In this document: positions 7,292 through 12,071 of the stretch, in pieces
Numbering within the stretch: position 1 is the stretch's first letter
How the letters are laid out: each line of letters begins with the position of its first letter
Assembly: GCA_016765515.1 (NCBI GenBank)
Contig: JAESPT010000252.1
Span: forward strand, 1 to 12,071
DNA from: Sneathiella sp.
GTDB lineage: Bacteria > Pseudomonadota > Alphaproteobacteria > Sneathiellales > Sneathiellaceae
Direction: 5' to 3'
Length of the DNA: 12,071 nt
The notes under the pieces: model-generated
Told to the model about the DNA's origin: nothing
What the model saw: the letters and a program-made list of their open reading frames with translations, nothing else
The model's database searches: none
Made by a program: the position numbers and the translations under genes

Positions 7292-8184
7292 CCTGTTTGA
7301 TACCGCTGCCCATTGAATTTTCGATCTTTAGAACGTGTCCTCGACCCTAAAGTATTTCACCTTGGGCAAGGACAGCATCGCTGGATTCCGACTAGTGTTT
7401 GAGAAGCTGGCACCGGCGGTGGAGATCGAACCTAGGACCAATTGATTGGCCGTTGTTTGCCCCAAAGCAAGTTAGCAGTGTCAGCTTCAGTTGGTTCATA
7501 AATTGAATTTTGCTTCTGCGGCGAAGGTCTGCTTCCCGCCCTTTTGAGACCGTTAATTTTAGAAACTGGCCGTCACTTTCGGCCCAATCCTGCCGTTCAT
7601 CCTTTTCACCCATGTCGCATTGCAGCTTTCTTAAACCGGACATTGGCGCAACACTTGAAAGTTGGTTCTCACGATCCGACATTAGAGCCACCGGGTTCTT
7701 TCGGCGGAAACGCCGTGTGGAAAACGTCATATACTTAAGTCAATAATTGCTGTTTTGCTTCTGGCGACCGGCATCCTCTACGCACTTGGAACTTTCGGTA
7801 TTGGACCGATGTCACTGATAGGAGGACTTGCCATGGGAAAAGAACTTAATTCGCTGATTGGAAACTTTAGTCTTGGATACAGCGCTAGCTATATCTGCAA
7901 CTTGACGTTTTCGCCGAAAGAACCTGGCACATAGGATTGCTTTCAGGCAAATGCACTTCGGCCCTTTGCCGACTTTCACTCACTGATAGTGACCAACATG
8001 TGTATTCCCGAAAACGGACCTTCGCGCAAAGACCATCGATTTGATAAGTTGATCGGCAACTATGCGGACGTTTGAGACCTTGGGCTGATGTTGCAATTGA
8101 GCGACAATTTATGCAATGAAGCTTTTTGGTGTTTGAGACTGCATGTCACAGAAACCCAATGTGCAATTTTCAGGGTTTGGGCTA
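7194..8184. other. About 1 kb with no convincing gene; apparently decayed DNA
   Basis: Several overlapping frames on both strands are open for 60-110 codons around 7390-7746, but none has a ribosome site, a domain, or a believable composition. A 13-bp inverted repeat (GGTTCTTTCGGCG at 7694-7706, its complement at 7912-7924) brackets a short hydrophobic reading frame (listed separately). The remainder, 7935-8184, shows nothing I can interpret. It reads like relic coding sequence between the HEPN-like and SLATT-like genes. Confidence 0.5.
7755..7934 (+). CDS. Possible small hydrophobic protein or gene remnant
   Basis: The frame is open from a TTG at 7755 to TAG at 7932-7934 (59 aa) and encodes a hydrophobic, glycine-rich segment (LLLATGILYALGTFGIG) that could be a membrane helix or signal peptide. 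Inside it, ATG 7833 has an almost perfect AGGAGG 7 nt upstream, which would give a 33-aa peptide beginning MGKELNSLIGNF. I do not recognise either product. It may be the tail of a decayed gene whose 5' part is lost, since the frame stays open some way upstream of 7755 without a start. Low certainty. Confidence 0.3.
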   Translation: MLLATGILYALGTFGIGPMSLIGGLAMGKELNSLIGNFSLGYSASYICNLTFSPKEPGT

Positions 8185-8847
8185 CTAATTCTTACTGCTT
8201 CTGTTTTTCTTGGCGGGAGGTTTTCCTTTGGTTTCCATTTTTTTTTGAAACTTTGCCAACTCCTTGAGCGTCGCCTCTCCCCAACGTCCAGTTTCGGATA
8301 TCGTACAAGCATGTAGTGCGCTAGCATATGATTGGATCAATGCGAAACCATCATCATGTGATTGATTAGTCTCGTCAGGTTTTACCAGATAATTGCACCA
8401 TCCCACACGAGCAGAAGTGATCAATTCCTCAAGTTCGAGTTGGGTTGTAACAAACCTAATATGACCTTCTGTACCGCCAAATAGTGAATTGGCCGCAAGG
8501 CAACTTGCCGCCGCTGCAAGAAATACATACCCAAACTGCCCTACGTCCTCTAGCGTAGGATACCCGGTTCCCGCCAAAAGTGGCAACAGTAATCCAACTG
8601 CTCCTAAAGTCCACGCGAGAGTTCTCGCGACACCTGATATCAAAGCACGGCTTCCTCGGCGACGATAATAGTAGCGCACTTCTGATTCAGCCAGAGCGTT
8701 GACTGCATCAAATAGAACAGAGAGTGACGCTTTTGAGTTTTGTTTGTCCCATTCGAGTACTTCGACTTTTGATCGGAACGCCTCCATTCGACGCGGATGC
8801 TCTGGGCGCTGATTACGATACCATTCTATTAACGAATTCAACTTCAT
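8185..8847 (-). CDS. SLATT-like two-transmembrane protein, possible defence effector
   Basis: The protein is 220 aa. A helical N-terminus leads to a charged stretch (ALAESEVRYYYRRRGSRAL, about 51-69), then two hydrophobic segments (about 70-93 and 103-123). After these comes GHIRFVTTQLELEELITSARVGW (about 128-150), a long helical region, and a very basic tail (KKKN-type, last 20 residues). A two-TM hairpin with flanking helices and a segment such as VTTQLELEELI is how the SLATT domain looks. SLATT proteins are predicted membrane effectors, often paired with nucleotide-second-messenger or SLOG sensors in anti-phage systems. No sensor gene is present here, so it is either a stand-alone SLATT or an orphan of a decayed system. 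GAGG lies 4-5 nt before the ATG. Family assignment is by pattern only. Confidence 0.65.
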   Translation of the reverse strand: MKLNSLIEWYRNQRPEHPRRMEAFRSKVEVLEWDKQNSKASLSVLFDAVNALAESEVRYYYRRRGSRALISGVARTLAWTLGAVGLLLPLLAGTGYPTLEDVGQFGYVFLAAAASCLAANSLFGGTEGHIRFVTTQLELEELITSARVGWCNYLVKPDETNQSHDDGFALIQSYASALHACTISETGRWGEATLKELAKFQKKMETKGKPPAKKNRSSKN

Positions 8848-9210
8848 CGGGCCTCGCTCAAGTTTTATGAGTTCAAAATACTAGTCTTCTTTATTTGGTG
8901 CCTGTCCTGGAGGGTCTCATGGTGAATCGTCTTTTTGTTTGTCTTTGGATTCTGTATCATCCTATTGATTCTTTCGCCATACATGACTTGACTCCGGTTA
9001 GGAACTTTCTACTGTGAATTGATTCTATGACTATTAGTTGAATGGAGTCAAATTCTAGAAAGTTTACGAAACTTTACGTTCGTCATATTATGATTGCTTG
9101 TGCACTAATCATGACTGCGGATCACTTACAATACTGTAGATTTTCTATGCGCTTGGCTGGTGCACAACTGCAGTGCGAAACTGTTGGCGCAATTAGGTCA
9201 GGTTGCTGAG
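8848..9210. other. Intergenic stretch without a recognisable gene
   Basis: AT-rich DNA between the SLATT-like gene and the second integrase fragment. It should hold the SLATT-like gene's promoter on the minus strand, but no clear -35/-10 pair stands out. TTGACTCC and its complement GGAGTCAA form a widely spaced inverted repeat at about 8987-9050. Nothing else can be supported. Confidence 0.4.
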
Positions 9211-9381
9211 ACTTATCCGCTTATGAACGGTCATGAATATTTGTGGCCTAGTCGGTTCCAAGATCGTCCACACATCTCGACGCGACAATACGCGCGAATG
9301 CTAAAAGACTGGGTGGTGCCCATTGGACTTGAACCTAGTGCCCATGGAACGCATTCGATGCGCAGGACCAAGGTTGCGTAA
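9211..9381 (+). pseudogene. Tyrosine recombinase fragment, copy 2 (middle part only)
   Basis: It encodes MNGHEYLWPSRFQDRP...ARMLKDWVV...GTHSMRRTKVA and then meets TAA at 9379-9381. The HxxR box is present, but the LLGHTK box, the catalytic Tyr and the whole C-terminus are gone. Positions 9238-9377 match 5621-5760 (copy 1) with 8 mismatches in 140 bp, in direct orientation. The breakpoint after GTTGC at 9377 is sharp. It keeps about nine residues of integrase upstream of the shared segment that copy 1 lost to the IS6 element. The reading frame continues upstream to about 9160 without obvious family similarity. Confidence 0.85.
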
Positions 9382-9395
9382 CCTGAGGAGATCGT

Positions 9396-9465
9396 GACTT
9401 GAGCCCCTAAAACTCCTCCAAAATGATGTAGAGTCTGTCTCAACAAAACCAAGGGAGCATTTATC
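9396..9465 (+). mobile_element. Possible left-end remnant of an IS3-type element
   Basis: TGACTTGAGCCCCTAAAACT begins shortly after the integrase breakpoint. This TGA...CCCCTAAAA start resembles the ends of some IS3-family elements, and a ribosome-site-like AAGGGAGC follows about 55 bp later, but no transposase frame follows. It could explain the truncation of integrase copy 2. This rests on resemblance only. Confidence 0.25.
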
Positions 9466-9484
9466 TAAATTGTTATTTCAATTT

Positions 9485-10645
9485 TCAGCTTGCTCCTATC
9501 TCCACCTTAATTTCTTTAGCGCATACCTCCTGAATAATCACCAGGCAATCAATGAGGATACGACTTTTCACAAACTCATTCTCGACCTTTATCGTGATGG
9601 CATTCTGATCTTCAATAACTGTTGATTTTCCTAACCAGGACAGGAGGGCACTGTCAGACAAGGCAGCGTTGTTAAAAACTGTCGCTCTTTGACGCAGCTC
9701 AATTGCACGCGATGCGGTTTCCTGCTCATGAGTGCTGTTCCTTTCAACGTCCCCCACCCGTTTGAGATTTGGCCTGAAGTTAAGCTCTCCAGACCATTTG
9801 AACGCCATAAAGCTCAGGAATTTGGCCCCATCTTGTATGTTTGGATTCTCCAAACTGACCACCAACAACTCAATTGCTTGCCGACCGTATTTTTTCTTCG
9901 CTCGGGCTCAAGATTTTAGGGCTTTTGAACTCTCCGGAAACGCAGTTTCGATACTCTCATCCAACAATGCCCACAGTTTTGAAGCACTTAAATTGGACCA
10001 TCGAATATCAACAAATTTTAAAGCAAGTGTCGTGGACTGTTCAATAACCTCTCGCGCTGACTGGATATCAATTTGTGGTACGAATACCTTATTATTTGCA
10101 TTGATGTGTTTATGGTGCTCAACCCTGAGCGGGTGGGTGCTCATATTTTGCGTGTTACACTCATCTTCTATGGGCTTGTTTTGAGATAAATAATGAGAGC
10201 ATTGAGTTTCAAACTGGTTCTGTACCTGTCACAACAAATCTTTCACCTGAGAGAGTACGGGCGCTAAATCAATTGCTCCCTTTTCAAGGGGTCTATTTCG
10301 ACGATCATAACATCTTTGAATAAATCCTTTATGCTCGAGAGATGCTTTATAACGCCGCAGGGTTGCACCAGAGATCCCAAGCAACTGGCAGGTTAGTCGC
10401 GACGAGGGCCAAACCGATGTCTTCCCTTCATTCAAATCGGTTAGATTTAAATATGCAGAATAATATTGGAGTAGGTCTCGCTCTTGAGGGGATAGATCAG
10501 GGAAACCTAGAGCAATGGCTTGTTGCACTTCATAGGCCTTTAGCTCTTTGGGAAGATCCAAAGGTATTTTAGCATCATTAGTAGTCCGTTTTGCAAATCC
10601 GGACCTGTACCCCTTGTCATGGATATTTGTTTCAACTGTAAACAT
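9485..10645 (-). pseudogene. repC: RepC-type plasmid replication initiator, inactivated by two in-frame TGA codons
   Basis: One frame (10645 to 9485) spans 386 codons, close to the usual RepC length of about 400, but is cut by TGA at 10229-10231 and TGA at 9908-9910. The N-terminal part reads like RepC: GYRSGFAKRTTND, DLPKELKAYEVQQAI, a WPSSR segment, and a winged-helix stretch GATLRRYKASLEHKGFIQR ending GAIDLAPV. The last part (AKKKYGRQAIELLVVSLE...) fits the RepC C-terminal domain. RepC initiates replication at an origin inside its own gene in alphaproteobacterial repABC replicons. Tryptophans in the frame use TGG, so TGA reassignment is unlikely. The 138-aa N-terminal piece might still be made. 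No clear ribosome site precedes ATG 10645, and repA and repB are absent: tRNA-fMet and 5S occupy the upstream side. Confidence 0.85.
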
Positions 10646-10713
10646 TTAGTGTTCAGCACATCATCCCGCCCTTAATGCAACGCAAAATCTATGGCGAAGC
10701 GCGCGCATTTCAT

Positions 10714-10742
10714 TTGGGCAGCCGTCAGGGTTGAGATAAAAT
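10714..10742 (+). promoter_or_regulatory. Sigma-70-like promoter antisense to the repC leader
   Basis: TTGGGC (10714-10719), an exactly 17-bp spacer, and TAAAAT (10737-10742). It points away from repC on the opposite strand, with a terminator about 50-80 bp downstream. This is where repABC plasmids have the promoter of their counter-transcribed incompatibility RNA. Confidence 0.55.
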
Positions 10743-10789
10743 AGGTTCACATTCAAAGGCATAGACACCCTAATATGAACTTTTATCTC
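10733..10789. repeat. Long imperfect inverted repeat in the repC leader
   Basis: The left arm GAGATAAAA-TAG-GTTCACATT (10733-10753) pairs with AATATGAACTTTTATCTC (10772-10789): 18 pairs with a 3-nt bulge, closing an 18-nt loop. One mismatch on the plus strand becomes a G.U pair in minus-strand RNA, so the fold suits the repC leader transcript better. Confidence 0.6.
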
Positions 10790-10824
10790 GGCAGAACCTC
10801 GAAGCATCAACTACGGGGTTTTTT
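10749..10824 (+). ncRNA. Candidate counter-transcribed (inc) RNA of the repC module
   Basis: From the predicted start about 7 nt after the -10, a transcript of about 76 nt would end at a terminator. In repABC plasmids a small antisense RNA between repB and repC pairs with the repC leader and limits initiation. Position (about 100-180 nt upstream of the repC ATG), strand, size and the terminator all fit. It is overlapped by an inverted repeat (10733-10789) that could fold the repC leader on the minus strand. Prediction only; with repC broken it may be a relic. Confidence 0.5.
10795..10824 (+). terminator. Rho-independent terminator, plus strand
   Basis: AACCTCG and CGGGGTT form a 7-bp stem with one G.U pair around a 12-nt loop, followed at once by further T residues (six T in a row in total). 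It would stop the candidate antisense RNA described above. Confidence 0.55.
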
Positions 10825-10854
10825 GCTGTTTTACAGGGAATTGAGGAGGATTGT

Positions 10855-10899
10855 GCCGCCTTTCTTGAGTTGGGCGGCTTGCTTGGGAAGCAACTTCCC
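10855..10899. repeat. Two hairpins just downstream of the rRNA operon
   Basis: GCCGCC/GGCGGC (10855-10878, 12-nt loop) and GGGAAG-CAA-CTTCCC (10885-10899). They lie 60-105 nt past the tRNA-fMet 3' end in the direction of operon transcription, but neither is followed by a T-run on the minus strand. They could be processing or transcript-end structures. Nothing else is visible between the tRNA and 10824. Confidence 0.4.
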
Positions 10900-10959
10900 T
10901 CTTGACGCTGTGGTTGTAAATCCGTTAAGACGAATCCACAACTGACGTTGTCGAGAATT

Positions 10960-11036
<77 letters not shown>

Positions 11037-11095
11037 GAGATATATGTTTTGCCTCAAACTTTGATCCGCCATCGGCACAAGGCCTTAGGCGAGTC

Positions 11096-11159
11096 CGCCG
11101 GCGGGAACATCCGTTCCCTTAGGCTTTCGAACCCTCTGGTTCGGGATGCAGTCGCATCC
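11096..11159 (-). repeat. Triple-hairpin repeat, copy A (minus orientation)
   Basis: Three adjacent hairpins with 6-bp stems and 4-nt loops: GGATGC/GCATCC, CGAACC/GGTTCG and, after an AAAGCCTAA linker, GGGAAC-GGAT-GTTCCC, ending in GCCGGCG. It lies in the 5S to tRNA-fMet spacer and is the inverted partner of copy B at 11484-11547. The two are the same length and 51 of 64 bases match. Confidence 0.85.
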
Positions 11160-11204
11160 AGTTATTGAGCCACCTAAAATTTTGGACTGCCAACCTACAC
11201 AGCT

Positions 11205-11228
11205 AAAAGCACCCGGAAGGGTGCTTTT
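11205..11228. terminator. Bidirectional hairpin terminator between 5S and tRNA-fMet
   Basis: A perfect 10-bp stem AAAAGCACCC/GGGTGCTTTT with a GGAA loop. T-runs occur on both strands (TTTTGTTT on plus, TTTTAG on minus). If it works on the minus strand, tRNA-fMet would be partly uncoupled from the rest of the rRNA operon. Confidence 0.7.
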
Positions 11229-11249
11229 GTTTGACGTTGTGCTGAGGAT

Positions 11250-11399
11250 CTATCTGACTTTCGCAGGCCTGGCAACGACCTACTCTTCCGTGCCTTAAGA
11301 CAAAGTACCATCGGCGCTAGGAGTTTTCACGACCGAGTTCGGAATGGGATCGGGTGCGGGCCTCCTGCCATAGCCACCAGGCCAGCGAAAGACAGATAG
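11250..11399 (-). other. 5S precursor processing stem
   Basis: 11250-11264 and 11385-11399 are complementary at 14 of 15 positions and directly extend the 5S terminal helix, apart from one unpaired base on each side (11265 and 11384). This is typical of the double-stranded region that RNases cut to release pre-5S RNA. Confidence 0.7.
11266..11383 (-). rRNA. rrf: 5S ribosomal RNA
   Basis: About 118 nt. The ends GGCCTGG/CCAGGCC form the terminal helix. The conserved CCCGATCCCATTCCGAACTC segment is present on the minus strand. Flanking bases CTATCTGACTTTCGC (11250-11264) and their near-complement (11385-11399) extend the helix as a processing stem. Confidence 0.97.
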
Positions 11400-11462
11400 A
11401 ATAATAGAATACATCGTTTTGAGGTGTGTTTGATTGTCTGTCTCAAACCTTGGTCATATTCT

Positions 11463-11483
11463 TTAAAGACACGAAGTCTTTAA
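11463..11483. repeat. Additional hairpin next to repeat copy B
   Basis: TTAAAGAC-ACGAA-GTCTTTAA, a perfect 8-bp stem that directly abuts copy B of the triple-hairpin repeat. Copy A has no equivalent. Confidence 0.6.
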
Positions 11484-11547
11484 GGACACGACCGTGTCCC
11501 GAACCGGATGGTTCGAAAGCCTAAGCGGGCGGATGCCCGCGCCGGCG
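11484..11547 (+). repeat. Triple-hairpin repeat, copy B (plus orientation)
   Basis: Hairpins GGACAC/GTGTCC, CGAACC-GGAT-GGTTCG and, after the same AAAGCCTAA linker, GCGGGC-GGAT-GCCCGC, ending in GCCGGCG. It lies in the 23S-5S spacer. It differs from copy A at 13 of 64 positions: ten of these form five fully compensated base pairs and the other three are in loops. Confidence 0.85.
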
Positions 11548-11591
11548 ATTGAGGTTTAACAAATAAGTGCTCTAATTTGACTACTGTGCAT

Positions 11592-11621
11592 GATCGTTTG
11601 TCCATTAAGGCCAAACGATAG
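11592..11621. repeat. Hairpin just past the 23S 3' end
   Basis: ATCGTTTG and CAAACGAT form an 8-bp stem around the intervening TCC...GGC. It sits immediately downstream of the mature 23S end on the minus strand, so it is probably part of the precursor spacer. Confidence 0.45.
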
Positions 11622-11629
11622 AAATGCAA

Positions 11630-12071
<442 letters not shown>

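Noticed and set aside
7392..7746. Overlapping open frames of 64-112 codons on both strands
   Set aside because: They are open on both strands at once, lack ribosome sites and recognisable domains, and sit in a region of apparent relic DNA.
9689..10184. Plus-strand open frames of 76 and 150 codons
   Set aside because: They are shadows antisense to repC, which has clear family sequence in the opposite frame.
9908..10231. TGA read as tryptophan (alternative code) in repC
   Set aside because: All visible tryptophans in this frame are TGG, and other genes here (the IS6 transposase, the HEPN-like gene) end at TGA.

Overview
The window looks like part of an alphaproteobacterial genome of moderate to low GC. 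Three things point there: an rRNA operon ending 23S-5S-tRNA-fMet, a RepC-type replication initiator (repABC plasmids are confined to Alphaproteobacteria), and a canonical LuxI/LuxR acyl-homoserine-lactone pair. The genus cannot be told from this sequence.

Left block (1-4690, all on the minus strand). A quorum-sensing gene pair (luxR, then luxI) runs directly into genes for L-2,3-diaminopropionate (L-Dap): an SbnA-like PLP synthase, an SbnB-like dehydrogenase, and a translationally coupled COG4529-type FAD/NAD(P)-binding protein that continues past the left edge. A near-perfect palindrome sits between luxR and luxI where a lux box is expected. The layout suggests AHL-controlled synthesis of an L-Dap-derived metabolite. 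The FAD/NAD(P) gene has an in-frame TAA at 607-609, so it is probably broken unless this is a sequence error.

Middle block (4788-9480). A complete IS6/IS26-family element (4788-5619) lies just upstream of luxR and ends 1 bp before a truncated tyrosine-recombinase gene. A second, differently truncated copy of that integrase lies at about 9211-9381, in the same orientation and about 94% identical over 140 bp. Between the copies are a HEPN-like protein with an R-x4-H motif, a long stretch of apparently decayed DNA, and a SLATT-like two-TM protein. Both proteins resemble effectors of phage-defence systems, so this is a small, worn genomic island.

Right block (9485-12071). A full-length but inactivated repC (two in-frame TGA codons, no frameshift) is preceded by a promoter-plus-terminator arrangement on the opposite strand that resembles a repABC counter-transcribed RNA. 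No repA or repB is present. Directly beyond it lies the 3' end of an rRNA operon on the minus strand: 23S 3' part, 5S, tRNA-fMet. The 5S gene is flanked by two inverted 64-bp copies of a triple-hairpin repeat in which every stem substitution is compensated.

Overall, the quorum-sensing/L-Dap operon, a defence-like island and a dead plasmid replication module are packed next to an rRNA operon, with an IS and integrase remnants at the joints. This is consistent with repeated integration and deletion at this site.
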